Shown: one piece after another, positions 33,033-42,811 of the stretch
How positions within the stretch are numbered: position 1 is the first letter of the stretch
How the letters are laid out: every line of letters starts with the position of its first letter
Assembly (NCBI GenBank): GCA_947252975.1
Contig: CAMXWX010000001.1
Coordinates: forward strand, 46,138-110,137
From: an uncultured Gardnerella sp.
GTDB taxonomy: Bacteria > Actinomycetota > Actinomycetes > Actinomycetales > Bifidobacteriaceae
Length of the DNA stretch: 64,000 nucleotides
Direction of reading: 5' to 3'
Made by a program: the position numbers and the translations under genes
The notes under the pieces: generated by a model
What the model saw: only the letters and a program-made list of their open reading frames with translations
Databases searched by the model: none
What the model was told of the DNA's origin: nothing

Positions 33033-35108
33033 GTGTTAAACACTGAAGATAATTCAATGGAAAATTCTGTTGAAGAACATAAACTAGATGATGCTCAGCT
33101 AGATGATTCACTTTCTCCTGAACATTATGATGCTAGTGATCTTCGAGTTCTAGAAGGATTGGAAGCAGTTCGAATTAGGCCAGGTATGTATATTGGTTCA
33201 ACTGGCCCTAGAGGATTGCATCATCTTGTATACGAGATTGTAGATAATTCAGTTGATGAAGCTTTGGCTGGTTATGCTTCTCACATTGAAGTGACAATTT
33301 TGCCAGACAATGCAATAAAAGTTGTGGACGATGGACGTGGTATTCCAGTTGACGAAGTACCAGGCGAAGGTGTTTCTGGTGTTGAAACAGTTATGACTAA
33401 GCTTCACGCTGGCGGAAAGTTTGGCGGCGGCGGATACGCTGTTTCTGGCGGCTTGCACGGCGTTGGCATATCTGTTGTTAATGCTCTTTCTACGCGTGTA
33501 GAAATCGAAGTTCGTCGTCAAGGATTCCATTGGACTCAAACGTATGTAGATCAGCATCCAACGGCTCCTCTTAAAAAAGGTCAGCCAATGGAAGATGGTG
33601 AATCTACGGGAACTTCTGTAACGTTCTGGCCAGATGGCGCAATTTTTGAAACAACTACGTACGATTTTGAAACTTTGCGATCTAGATTCCAGCAAATGGC
33701 TTTTCTTAACAAGGGATTGAAGATTTCTCTAACCGATTTGCGTAAACCCGATGAAGCAGGGGATGAAGTCACTGGAGAAAATGAATCAATTAGCGAAGAA
33801 AAGCATCAAAGCGTTAGCTACAAGTATGATCACGGAATTAAAGATTACGTTGATTACTTAGTTAAATCTCGTAAAGCTGTTCCAGTAGAGCCAGATGTTA
33901 TTGATTTTGAGGCAGAAGACCTTGAGATTGGTATTTCTGCAGAAATCGCTATGCAATGGACTGTTGCATATTCGGAAGCGGTGCATACTTTTGCAAATAC
34001 GATTTCTACTACAGAAGGTGGAACTCACGAAGAAGGATTCCGTGCTGCGCTTACATCTCTTGTAAATCGTTATGCTCGAGAAAAGAACATATTAAAAGAA
34101 AAAGATACTAATCTTTCTGGAGACGATGTTCGAGAAGGCTTAACAGCAGTTGTTTCCGTAAAGCTTACAACTCCACAGTTTGAAGGTCAGACTAAAACAA
34201 AGCTTGGTAATTCCGAAGCTAAGACTTTTGTTCAGCGAGTTATGACCGAAAAGCTTGGAGATTGGTTCGACGCTCATCCAAGTGAAGCAAAGAACATTAT
34301 TCAAAAAGCAATTGAAGCATCGCGTGCGCGTCTTGCAGCTAAGAAAGCTCGCGAAAATACTCGTAGAAAGTCAATCTTTGAAACTGCTGGAATGCCAGAT
34401 AAATTGAAGGATTGCCAGTCTAATAATCCAGAAGAATGCGAGCTGTTTATAGTGGAGGGTGATTCCGCAGGTGGCTCCGCAATTCAAGGACGAGATCCTA
34501 TTACGCAAGCAATTTTGCCATTGCGCGGTAAGATTTTGAATACTGAGCGCGCATCAATCGACAGAATGATGAAGTCGGAAACTATTGAATCCTTAATCAC
34601 TGCTGTTGGTGGCGGTTATGGTGAAGATTTTGACTTAAGTAAAGTTAGATATCACAAAGTCATTATTATGGCTGATGCTGATGTTGATGGTGCTCATATT
34701 GCTACATTGAATTTAACACTGTTCTTCCGCTATATGCGACCAATGATTACAGCAGGCTACGTTTACGTTGCAATGCCTCCTCTTTATCGCTTGAAGTGGA
34801 GCAAGGGTGCGCATGATTTTGTTTATACGGATGCAGAGCGAGACAGAGTTCTTGCAGAAGGTAAAGCTGCAGGCAGACAACTTCCTAAAGGCGAAGGCAT
34901 TCAGCGATACAAGGGCTTGGGTGAGATGAGCTATCAGGAATTGTGGGAAACAACAATGGACCCTGAGCACAGAATCCTAAAGCAAATTCATATTGAAGAT
35001 GCTGCTCGAGCTGATGAAACTTTCTCAATGCTTATGGGAGACGAAGTGGAACCTCGTAGGCTCTTTATTCAACGTAATGCTCACGATGCAAGATTTATTG
35101 ACGCTTAA
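33033..35108 (+). CDS. gyrB: DNA gyrase subunit B
   Basis: 691 residues from GTG 33033, with AAGGGA 6 nt upstream. ATPase domain: EIVDNSVDEA, DDGRGIPVD, GGKFGGGGY and HGVGISVVNALS; TOPRIM domain: EGDSAGGSA and DADVDGAH. Ends RRLFIQRNAHDARFIDA, complete. With GyrA it introduces negative supercoils. A short acidic extension precedes the conserved LEGLEAVRIRPGMY. Confidence 0.97.
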   Translation: MLNTEDNSMENSVEEHKLDDAQLDDSLSPEHYDASDLRVLEGLEAVRIRPGMYIGSTGPRGLHHLVYEIVDNSVDEALAGYASHIEVTILPDNAIKVVDDGRGIPVDEVPGEGVSGVETVMTKLHAGGKFGGGGYAVSGGLHGVGISVVNALSTRVEIEVRRQGFHWTQTYVDQHPTAPLKKGQPMEDGESTGTSVTFWPDGAIFETTTYDFETLRSRFQQMAFLNKGLKISLTDLRKPDEAGDEVTGENESISEEKHQSVSYKYDHGIKDYVDYLVKSRKAVPVEPDVIDFEAEDLEIGISAEIAMQWTVAYSEAVHTFANTISTTEGGTHEEGFRAALTSLVNRYAREKNILKEKDTNLSGDDVREGLTAVVSVKLTTPQFEGQTKTKLGNSEAKTFVQRVMTEKLGDWFDAHPSEAKNIIQKAIEASRARLAAKKARENTRRKSIFETAGMPDKLKDCQSNNPEECELFIVEGDSAGGSAIQGRDPITQAILPLRGKILNTERASIDRMMKSETIESLITAVGGGYGEDFDLSKVRYHKVIIMADADVDGAHIATLNLTLFFRYMRPMITAGYVYVAMPPLYRLKWSKGAHDFVYTDAERDRVLAEGKAAGRQLPKGEGIQRYKGLGEMSYQELWETTMDPEHRILKQIHIEDAARADETFSMLMGDEVEPRRLFIQRNAHDARFIDA

Positions 35109-35176
35109 AAATTGTTAAAAATTGTCAGTAAAAGCATTAAAGCAAATAAACTTAAAGCTAATAAAAAGGAATTACA

Positions 35177-37813
35177 GTGGTAGACGAAATAAATGCCGCT
35201 AATAATAGCGAAGAGCCAGATCAGTTACCTGACGGTTCAATGGAGCCACAAAGCCCGCAAGAAGCAGATAATACGGATTATGGCTTAATGAAGGGTGCTC
35301 GCGTAAAGCATATGGATTTGCAACAAGAGATGCGCGAATCCTATCTTGCTTATGCACTTTCTGTTATTGTTGAGCGTGCTTTGCCAGATGTTCGAGATGG
35401 CTTAAAGCCAGTGCATCGTCGCGTTATTTACGCAATGTACGATGGCGGATATAGGCCAGATCGCGGATACAACAAGTGCTCTCGTGTTGTTGGCGATGTT
35501 ATGGGTAAGTATCACCCTCATGGTGATTCTGCTATTTACAACACTTTGGTTCGTATGGCTCAATCTTGGTCAATGCGATACTTGCTTGTTGATGGTCAAG
35601 GAAACTTTGGATCCCCAGGTGATGATCCTGCAGCAGCAATGCGTTATACAGAATGCCGTATGGCGCCTCTTGCTATGGAAATGGTTCGAGATATTGACAA
35701 AGATACTGTTGATTTCTTGCCAAACTACGATGGAAAAACTCAAGAGCCAACAGTTTTGCCATCTCGTTTCCCAAATCTTTTAGTTAATGGTTCTGCAGGT
35801 ATTGCTGTTGGTATGGCAACTAATATTCCACCTCACAATATGCGCGAGGTTGCCGATGGCGTACATTGGGCTTTAGATCACCCAGATGCCAGTAATTCCG
35901 AGCTTCTAGAAGCATTAATTCAGCGAATTAAAGGGCCTGATTTTCCTACTGGAGCAACAATCTTAGGCCACAAGGGAATTGAGCAAGCGTACCGCACTGG
36001 TCGCGGATTAATTACAATGCGCGCTGTTGTTAATACCGAGGAAATTAAGGGACGTATGTGCTTGGTTGTTACTGAGCTTCCATACCAAGTTAATCCTGAT
36101 CGTTTAGCTGCTTCTATTAGAGAAGCTGTGCGAGACGGTAAGATTCAAGGCATTGCAGATATGCGCGATGAAACGTCTGGCCGTACTGGTCAGCGTTTGG
36201 TTCTTGTTCTTAAGCGAGATGCTGTTCCAAAAGTTGTTTTGAACAACTTGTATAAGCATTCGCAATTGCAGCAAACTTTCGGCGCTAACATGCTTGCGCT
36301 TGTTGATGGTGTTCCTAGAACTTTGAGCTTGGATGCGTTTATTCGTCATTGGGTAAGTCATCAGCTTGAAGTTATTGATAGGCGTACACGCTACTTAAAG
36401 CGCGAGGCAGAAGAGCGAGATCATATTTTGCAAGGCTACTTAAAAGCTTTGGATATGATTGACGAAGTTGTTGCATTAATCAGATCTTCTAAAGATGTTG
36501 AAACAGCTCGCACTGGTTTGATGAATTTGCTTGATGTTGATGAAGTTCAAGCAGATGCTATTCTTGCAATGCAACTTCGTAGGCTCGCAGCTTTGGAACG
36601 TCAAAAGATTCTCGACGAGCATGAAGAATTAATGCGCAAGATTGAAGATTACAACGATATTCTTGCAAGCCCAGAGCGTCAGCGCAAGATTGTTGGCGAT
36701 GAGCTTGACGAAATCGTAGCAAAATATGGAGATGAGCGCAGAACTAAGATTCTTCCATTCTCGGGAGAAATGAACGTTGAAGATCTTATTGCCGAAGAAA
36801 ACGTTGTTGTAACAGTTACTCGCGCAGGCTATATTAAGCGTACAAAAGCAGACGAGTATCGCGCACAACACCGTGGAGGTAAGGGTATTAAGGGCGCAAA
36901 GCTTCGTGAAGATGATGTTGTAGATCACTTCTTCTTAACATCTACTCACAATTGGCTTTTGTTCTTCACTAATCGCGGACGCGTTTACCGCATTAAAGCA
37001 TATGAGCTTCCAGAAGGATCAAGAGATTCTAAAGGTCAGCATGTTGCAAATCTTCTTCAATTTACTCCTGGAGAAACAATTCAAGCGGTATTGTCAATTC
37101 AAAATTATGATGTAGCAAAGTATTTGGTTTTGGCAACTCGTTCTGGAAAAGTTAAGAAAACTGCTTTGCAAGAATATGATTCTCCACGACAAGGTGGCTT
37201 GATTGCTGTTCGACTAATGGCAAACGAAGAAACTGGGGAGCCAACAGACGAGCTGATTGGTGCAGCTTTGTGCAACCCAGAAGATGACATTATTCTTGTT
37301 TCTAAACTTGGTATGAGCCTTAAGTTTAGAGCAGATGATGAGCAACTTCGACCAATGGGCCGTCAAACTGCAGGCGTTCAAGGCATGAGATTTAGAGAAG
37401 GCGACGAATTGCTGGATATGGATGTTGTGTCGGTAGATACAAGCAAAGATCTTCTTGTTGTTACAAACGAAGGATTTGCTAAGCGTACAGCTATTGAAGA
37501 GTATCGTTTGCAAGGAAGAAACGGCTACGGTGTTAAAGCGGTACAGCTTACAGAAGGCCGCGGTTCTTTGGTTGGTGCTTTGATTGTTGAAGAAACAGAT
37601 CAAGTAATGGCAATTATGAAGTCTGGTAAAGTGATTCGTTCCGACGTTAACGAAGTTAAGCGCACAGGTAGAACCACTCAAGGAGTGACTTTAGCAAAGC
37701 CAGATAAGGGTGATGAAATCATCTCGATTGCTCGAAACGAGGAAAGAGATGATGATGAAACTCAAAATGAAGAATCATCAGAAAAAACTATTGGAAGGAA
37801 CTTAGATGAGTGA
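35177..37813 (+). CDS. gyrA: DNA gyrase subunit A
   Basis: 878 residues from GTG 35177 (AAAAGGA 6 nt upstream). Breakage-reunion domain with [11 protein letters not shown], catalytic Tyr in [10 protein letters not shown], then the six-bladed C-terminal domain with the GyrA box QRGGKG-type motif ([10 protein letters not shown]). In the quinolone pocket the residue equivalent to E. coli Ser83 is Ser118 and that equivalent to Asp87 is Asn122, not the usual Asp. A C-terminal acidic tail overlaps the DUF3566 gene by 8 bp. Confidence 0.97.
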   Translation: MVDEINAANNSEEPDQLPDGSMEPQSPQEADNTDYGLMKGARVKHMDLQQEMRESYLAYALSVIVERALPDVRDGLKPVHRRVIYAMYDGGYRPDRGYNKCSRVVGDVMGKYHPHGDSAIYNTLVRMAQSWSMRYLLVDGQGNFGSPGDDPAAAMRYTECRMAPLAMEMVRDIDKDTVDFLPNYDGKTQEPTVLPSRFPNLLVNGSAGIAVGMATNIPPHNMREVADGVHWALDHPDASNSELLEALIQRIKGPDFPTGATILGHKGIEQAYRTGRGLITMRAVVNTEEIKGRMCLVVTELPYQVNPDRLAASIREAVRDGKIQGIADMRDETSGRTGQRLVLVLKRDAVPKVVLNNLYKHSQLQQTFGANMLALVDGVPRTLSLDAFIRHWVSHQLEVIDRRTRYLKREAEERDHILQGYLKALDMIDEVVALIRSSKDVETARTGLMNLLDVDEVQADAILAMQLRRLAALERQKILDEHEELMRKIEDYNDILASPERQRKIVGDELDEIVAKYGDERRTKILPFSGEMNVEDLIAEENVVVTVTRAGYIKRTKADEYRAQHRGGKGIKGAKLREDDVVDHFFLTSTHNWLLFFTNRGRVYRIKAYELPEGSRDSKGQHVANLLQFTPGETIQAVLSIQNYDVAKYLVLATRSGKVKKTALQEYDSPRQGGLIAVRLMANEETGEPTDELIGAALCNPEDDIILVSKLGMSLKFRADDEQLRPMGRQTAGVQGMRFREGDELLDMDVVSVDTSKDLLVVTNEGFAKRTAIEEYRLQGRNGYGVKAVQLTEGRGSLVGALIVEETDQVMAIMKSGKVIRSDVNEVKRTGRTTQGVTLAKPDKGDEIISIARNEERDDDETQNEESSEKTIGRNLDE

Positions 37814-38297
37814 AGATTTTGAAGCATCCAATAGCAAAGTTAGTGGAGAATCTAATACTAGTTCTCCAAGAACAGTAGGTGCAACAGCTACGTCTTCTTC
37901 TAATGCGTATAGCGTTAGGAAATCTACTCAACCAAGAGCTAGAAGGATGAGTCTTTCCCTAGTTAGAGTAGACGCTTGGAGTGTTGCAAAAGTAACATTT
38001 TTGCTAAGTGTTGCTGGCGGAATAATACAAGTTATTGCAGCGGGATTAGTTTGGCTATTTCTAAACATGATTGGTGTTTTTGATCAAGTAACACAGATTG
38101 TTTCATCAACAGGCTTAAATAGCAACGGTTTTAACCTTGCAGACGTGTTTTCTTTGCCAACTGTTTTAAGTGCTGTAATAATTTTTTCTGTTGTAGAAAT
38201 AGTTATTGCAACATTATTATCTGCAATTGGATCTTTGCTTTATAACGTTGTTGGATCATTAGTTGGTGGAATTCACTTAACTCTTGGTGATGACTAA
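37806..38297 (+). CDS. DUF3566 transmembrane protein
   Basis: 163 residues. A Ser/Thr-rich cytosolic start (about 1-40), the [23 protein letters not shown] boundary typical of DUF3566, and two membrane helices (about 60-82 and 112-140). The family is found directly after gyrA throughout actinobacteria; function is not known. Translation is probably coupled to gyrA through the 8-bp overlap. Confidence 0.85.
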   Translation: MSEDFEASNSKVSGESNTSSPRTVGATATSSSNAYSVRKSTQPRARRMSLSLVRVDAWSVAKVTFLLSVAGGIIQVIAAGLVWLFLNMIGVFDQVTQIVSSTGLNSNGFNLADVFSLPTVLSAVIIFSVVEIVIATLLSAIGSLLYNVVGSLVGGIHLTLGDD

Positions 38298-38339
38298 AGC
38301 AAAAAGCACGTATAATTAATAATTTAATCTCATAAAATT

Positions 38340-38382
38340 AATCCCCACTAAACTTTAAGTAGATTAGTGGGGATTATTTTTA
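38340..38382. terminator. Bidirectional terminator, gyrA operon / mscL
   Basis: AATCCCCACTAA (38340-38351) pairs with TTAGTGGGGATT (38364-38375), followed by ATTTTTAT. The genes on both sides converge here. Confidence 0.8.
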
Positions 38383-38413
38383 TAAAAATTATTTATAAAA
38401 ATCATTAAACGAA

Positions 38414-38824
38414 CTATTTTTTATAAGATAGATCTCGAATATCTTCCAAAATTTTAATCATTTTTTCTTCGCGATCTTTGCGTTTTTCTTCATCACTCTT
38501 TTCTTTTTCAAATTGCAAGAAAGGAAGACCAATCTCTCTTAACTTGTTAATAGGAAGAACAATGCAAAAATAAACAGCTGCAGCAACAATAAGGAAGTTT
38601 AAGATTGATCCAATAACTGCACCAAAAGAGATTGTTGCACCATTTATTGTTATTGTTAAAACACCATCAAGATCTGGCTTTCCGCAAATTATCGCTATAA
38701 GCGGATTAATAATGTTTTTAACAATCGAAGTAACAACGGAAGTTACGGCGCTGCCCATAACAACACCAACCGCCATGTCGATTACACTACCTCTTGCAAT
38801 GAATTTTTTGAAACCGTTAAACAT
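38414..38824 (-). CDS. mscL: Large-conductance mechanosensitive channel MscL
   Basis: 136 residues. Begins MFNGFKKFIARGSVIDMAVGVV (amphipathic N-helix and first pore helix), with a second helix GSILNFLIVAAAVYFCIV, then a charged C-terminal coiled bundle (EEKRKDREEKMIKILEDI by parts). It forms a pentameric pore that releases solutes during osmotic down-shock. It ends 31 bp after the shared terminator. A gap of only 49 bp separates it from the PAP2 gene, so both may share a transcript. Confidence 0.95.
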   Translation of the reverse strand: MFNGFKKFIARGSVIDMAVGVVMGSAVTSVVTSIVKNIINPLIAIICGKPDLDGVLTITINGATISFGAVIGSILNFLIVAAAVYFCIVLPINKLREIGLPFLQFEKEKSDEEKRKDREEKMIKILEDIRDLSYKK

Positions 38825-38873
38825 AGAAAATCCCTTCTGCTATTTAATATTTGATGTCTATTTGATATCTATA

Positions 38874-39572
38874 TTATTTTAATTTTCTTAATATTTTGTT
38901 GTAAATAAAACTATTACTTTTAGATAGATTAAGAATAGACAAAACAAGTATTGGGTACATTATTGCAGAAGTTAAAACATCACTAGGGAAGTGTGCTGCA
39001 ACAACAAGTCTAGAAATTGCAACAATAGCAACAATAATAATGCTAACGATTAATCCAAGCCTTAAGAAAGACTTATTTGCAATATAAATAATCATAAGAG
39101 CCATTGAACAAATAGCTACTGCTGCTGCAGTGTGACCGCTTGGAAAACTTGGATCTGGTGGAACTTTAATTTTTACACCAATAAATGGCCTAGGTCTATG
39201 AACTATGAATTTAACAGCAAAAATATAAATCATTGGCAAAAGGCAAGTCGCAAGCTGTATTAGAGTTATGCGCCAATCTCGTTTTATAAAATAAGAAATA
39301 ACAGCCAAAATAAAAAGTATAACAATGCATGATTTTGTAGAAAAAACTATTGCAAGCAATTTAGAAAGAGCCATTATAAAAGACGGAGAATAGTTGTGGA
39401 AAAATGCTACGATTCCTGCTTCAAAAGATCTTTCTGCACTATTAACAAGCAAAAGTTTTCCAATTAAAGGAACTAAAATCGCAAGAAGTATAACAGTAGA
39501 ACACTTCTTATTATTAGTTATATAGAACTTTATTTTTTCTAAAAATTCGTAAAGCTTATTTTTTTGATTCAT
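38874..39572 (-). CDS. PAP2-family membrane phosphatase
   Basis: 232 residues with about six membrane helices. The three PAP2 motifs are visible: KFIVHRPRP (motif 1), PSFPSGHTAAA (motif 2) and SRLVVAAHFPSDV (motif 3). Such enzymes remove phosphate from lipid phosphates, including undecaprenyl pyrophosphate recycling and phosphatidylglycerol phosphate; the substrate is not determined. Lys/Asn-rich ends and high AT content. Divergent from fhaA across 211 bp. Confidence 0.88.
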   Translation of the reverse strand: MNQKNKLYEFLEKIKFYITNNKKCSTVILLAILVPLIGKLLLVNSAERSFEAGIVAFFHNYSPSFIMALSKLLAIVFSTKSCIVILFILAVISYFIKRDWRITLIQLATCLLPMIYIFAVKFIVHRPRPFIGVKIKVPPDPSFPSGHTAAAVAICSMALMIIYIANKSFLRLGLIVSIIIVAIVAISRLVVAAHFPSDVLTSAIMYPILVLSILNLSKSNSFIYNKILRKLK

Positions 39573-39646
39573 AATTAAAGATTACACTTAGAAATATATA
39601 ATAAACTTGTAATATTAAATTGGTTTATAAGTTTTATTTGTTTATT

Positions 39647-39676
39647 TTGCATAATTTTGTAAAAATGTAGTATATA
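39647..39676 (+). promoter_or_regulatory. Candidate promoter of the fhaA-pknB operon
   Basis: TTGCAT (39647-39652), 18-bp spacer, TATATA (39671-39676), about 105 bp upstream of fhaA. AAAGGG sits 6 nt before the fhaA ATG. Confidence 0.4.
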
Positions 39677-39783
39677 AACAAGTATGTAAATAAATTTAGC
39701 AAACGCATGTTTGGTATTTAGATGTGATTTGTACACCGTACGAGGTGACGAGTAATATGAGGAAAAGGTAGAAAGGGTTTACA

Positions 39784-40476
39784 ATGAGCGTGCTTGACAG
39801 ACTTGAGAAGAGCGTTGAAGGTGCAATGAATGGAGTCTTCGCAAAATTCGGGTCTAAAGACTTGCAACCTGTTGATCTTTCTAGTGCATTAGAGCGAGAA
39901 ATTGATAACCAGTCTATGCCAATTGATCGCGATCGTACGGTTGCACCAAATGAGTATCACTTTAAGCTTAGTACTCCAGACTTTGATCAGCTTGGTAGTG
40001 AAGCTTTAGCAAATGAGCTTGCGGATAATCTTACACAGTATGCAAAAAGTCAGCATTATGCTTTTGTTGGCCCAGTTGCAGTTATTTTTGAAGAAGATAC
40101 CGATCTTACAAAAGGTAATTTCAATTTAACTTCTGATTCTGTTCCAGGAAACGCTGTTCCTGTAACAACGCAAGAGCAGTCAGAAAATCATCCAATGCTG
40201 GAGATTAATGGGAATAGGTATTTGTTAACAAAAGATCGCACAATATTAGGCAGAGGTTCTGGTTGCGATATTGTTATTGATGATCCTGGAATTTCTCGTA
40301 GACATCTTGGAATAGACGTTACACCAGATGGTGTTATTGCTAGGGATCTTGGATCCACTAATGGTACTTATGTTGAAGGTCATCAAACTCCAGCAGCAAC
40401 GCTATTAGATGGAAACACTATTACTATTGGGCGCACCCGTATTCTTTATTGGGCTTCGGATCAAGATCAGGAGTAG
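39784..40476 (+). CDS. fhaA: FhaA-type FHA-domain protein with DUF3662
   Basis: 230 residues. The N-terminal 115 residues are the FhaA domain (MSVLDRLEKSVEGAMNGVFAKF by its start, then LEREIDNQSMPIDRDRTVAPNEY); the C-terminal FHA domain has LGRGSGCDIVIDDPGISRRH and DLGSTNGTYVEG for phosphothreonine binding. The linker is short compared with mycobacterial FhaA. In mycobacteria FhaA is recruited by the phosphorylated MurJ pseudokinase and restrains peptidoglycan synthesis; here that partner would be the separate protein at 17.5-20.1 kb. Confidence 0.92.
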   Translation: MSVLDRLEKSVEGAMNGVFAKFGSKDLQPVDLSSALEREIDNQSMPIDRDRTVAPNEYHFKLSTPDFDQLGSEALANELADNLTQYAKSQHYAFVGPVAVIFEEDTDLTKGNFNLTSDSVPGNAVPVTTQEQSENHPMLEINGNRYLLTKDRTILGRGSGCDIVIDDPGISRRHLGIDVTPDGVIARDLGSTNGTYVEGHQTPAATLLDGNTITIGRTRILYWASDQDQE

Positions 40477-40509
40477 TAGACGAATACGTAAAGAGATACG
40501 AGTACACGC

Positions 40510-41037
40510 ATGATATTAACCGAGTTGACTTTTGCTATACTTAAGTACAGTTTTTTAGTACTTTTGTGGGTATTCGTATGGTTTGCTGTTCGATCTTTAC
40601 GCAAAGATATTGAGATTTTTAGTCCTAAAAAGTCTAAAGCTTGGAAGAATAAGTCTCATCGCAGACCAAATCCTTCTAATGATGAATCTTTAAGAAATAA
40701 CAATATTGCTTCTGCTAATTTAGAGAAGAATAATCAAGCTGAAATGCCAACTTTGCTTGTTATTATTGATGGTCCTTTAGCTGGTTCGTCATTCCCGTTG
40801 GAGCCTTCTGGCGTAACTCTTGGAAGATCTGCAAACAATACGGTTGTTCTAAATGACGAGTTTGTTTCTTCTCATCACGCGCGCGTGTATTTTAATCAAT
40901 CTGTAAATTCTTGGGTTCTTGAAGATTTAGGTAGCACTAACGGAACTATGATAGGTCATAGTAGAGTTAATGAACCTGTTGTTTTGCCTCCGCGCAAGTC
41001 TGTGCGAATCGGAGCAACAATGTTTGAATTGAGGTAA
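40510..41037 (+). CDS. fhaB: FhaB-type FHA-domain membrane protein
   Basis: 175 residues. One N-terminal membrane helix (about 7-27), a basic linker, and a C-terminal FHA domain with TLGRSANNTVVLNDEFVSSHHARV and DLGSTNGTMIG. FhaB (FipA-binding FHA protein in mycobacteria) links the kinases to cell division. A 33-bp gap follows fhaA and only 4 bp precede pstP, consistent with one operon. Confidence 0.9.
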   Translation: MILTELTFAILKYSFLVLLWVFVWFAVRSLRKDIEIFSPKKSKAWKNKSHRRPNPSNDESLRNNNIASANLEKNNQAEMPTLLVIIDGPLAGSSFPLEPSGVTLGRSANNTVVLNDEFVSSHHARVYFNQSVNSWVLEDLGSTNGTMIGHSRVNEPVVLPPRKSVRIGATMFELR

Positions 41038-41041
41038 ATAA

Positions 41042-42811
41042 ATGGCGCAATTCGATTCAAACATTGAAGATAAAACAAGTAGTCAAAAACAGCAAGATCA
41101 AGTTGATTCTGCAAGTAATAACGTTTCAAGTAGTGACGTTGCAAATGTTGTAAGTAGTGAGTCTGCAAATAGCAGCGATACAAATAATAATCCAGTAAAT
41201 AATGCTGTAAAAAGTGAAGAACAAAACTTAAATAAGGCCTATTTTATAGACAAAGCGTTGTTTATGTATTCAACAGCTGTTAGCGACGTTGGTACTGTTA
41301 GAAGCAATAATCAAGATTCTGCGTTTGCTGGAGAAAGATTGGCCGCTATTTGCGATGGTATGGGCGGTCATGCTGGAGGAGATACTGCTTCTACAATCGC
41401 AATTAGGTCTTTAGCGCACATTGAGCAAGATTCAAGGCCAAATGATGTAAAAGCTGTTTCTTCAATGATGGAAACCTCGATTATGGCTGCTCACGACGCA
41501 ATTGTTGGCAAAGCCAAAAGAGAACGCAGACTTGCTGGAATGGGAACAACAGTAACAGCCGTATCTCTTGTAAATGGTTACTGGGTTCTTGCACATTTGG
41601 GCGATTCTAGAGCGTACTTGTTGCGAGATAATCATCTTACAAGAATGACTTGCGACCATAGTTACGTTCAACATTTAATAGACACGGGTCACATTACGCC
41701 AGAAGAAGCAAGAAATCATCCGCAGCGAAATGTTGTTATGCGCGTTTTAGGTGATTTTGATATTGATCCAAGGCCAGATATTGCTATTAGGCAGGCGCAC
41801 CCTTCCGATCGCTGGCTTTTATGCTCGGATGGTGTGTGTGGAGTATTAGAAGATTCCACAATTCAAGAAGTTATGAGCACTGTATCTAATCAAGAAGAGT
41901 GTGCTCAAAAACTTGTTTATATGGCACTTAAAGCAGGAAGCACAGATAATGCGACTGCTGTTATAGCAGATGCAACTTTGGCACTAGACGCAGATGCTTT
42001 TGACTTGCCTCACCAAACTCCATTAATTGGCGGTGCTGCAAGCAAAGATTTAGAGTCTATAGCAGATATTGTTAATAAAGCTGTTTCTTCTACACCACCA
42101 TTGCGTGAAGGTAAAGATTCTCCTGCTCAAAGAGCTGCTGCTCTTATGCAAACAGACGCAAAATCGGCGGAAAAAGATGAGAAAATTGTAGAAACTACTC
42201 GACTTGTGCAGCCTTCTCATTTAAGAAACGAAGAGGAATTAAGATCTACAGATACAAACGAGATTCCTATTGTAAAAAAGAAGAACGGTAGAATATCAAC
42301 AGATCCTAGGGATCCAGATGTTCAGCGCGCTGTTAAAAGAGAACAGGCAGAAGCACATAAAGCAAATAGAATTAGAATAAGATGGATGAGAATAGGTGTT
42401 GCTTTTGCAACGCTTGTTGTGTGTGCGATTGTTGCTTGTGGAGCTTATCTTGTTTATTCTTGGACTCAAAAGCAATACTACATTGGTAAAGGAAATGGCA
42501 AAGTAGTTATTTACCAAGGTGTTCCTACTAACATATTTGGATTAGAGCTTTCACATCAGATTGAAGAAACAAATATTAGAGTTAAGAATCTAGATAAGTC
42601 TTGGCAAGATCAGCTTGACGAAGGTATTAGCTTTAGCAGTCTTAAAGAAGCAAGAGGTCATGCAAGGCTAATCGGAAGAGAAATGCGCGCTCGAGAAAGC
42701 GAGAAGCGCGGCAATAAGCCAAAAAGTATTATTTCTAATTCAGATAATAAAGACGGAAACAATAGTGGAGCTGTAGATTCAAGCAATGATTCAGGAGGTA
42801 AAACCTCGTGA
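41042..42811 (+). CDS. pstP: Ser/Thr protein phosphatase PstP (PP2C family)
   Basis: 589 residues. The PP2C domain (about 80-325) holds CDGMGGHAGGD, GTTVTAV, LAHLGDSRAYLLR, WLLCSDGVCGVL and DNATAVIAD, with all metal-binding Asp present. A long linker precedes one membrane helix (about 452-475) and a short outside domain. It reverses phosphorylation by PknA/PknB. An 80-residue Ser/Asn-rich extension precedes the catalytic domain. Its TGA overlaps the rodA GTG. Confidence 0.94.
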   Translation: MAQFDSNIEDKTSSQKQQDQVDSASNNVSSSDVANVVSSESANSSDTNNNPVNNAVKSEEQNLNKAYFIDKALFMYSTAVSDVGTVRSNNQDSAFAGERLAAICDGMGGHAGGDTASTIAIRSLAHIEQDSRPNDVKAVSSMMETSIMAAHDAIVGKAKRERRLAGMGTTVTAVSLVNGYWVLAHLGDSRAYLLRDNHLTRMTCDHSYVQHLIDTGHITPEEARNHPQRNVVMRVLGDFDIDPRPDIAIRQAHPSDRWLLCSDGVCGVLEDSTIQEVMSTVSNQEECAQKLVYMALKAGSTDNATAVIADATLALDADAFDLPHQTPLIGGAASKDLESIADIVNKAVSSTPPLREGKDSPAQRAAALMQTDAKSAEKDEKIVETTRLVQPSHLRNEEELRSTDTNEIPIVKKKNGRISTDPRDPDVQRAVKREQAEAHKANRIRIRWMRIGVAFATLVVCAIVACGAYLVYSWTQKQYYIGKGNGKVVIYQGVPTNIFGLELSHQIEETNIRVKNLDKSWQDQLDEGISFSSLKEARGHARLIGREMRARESEKRGNKPKSIISNSDNKDGNNSGAVDSSNDSGGKTS

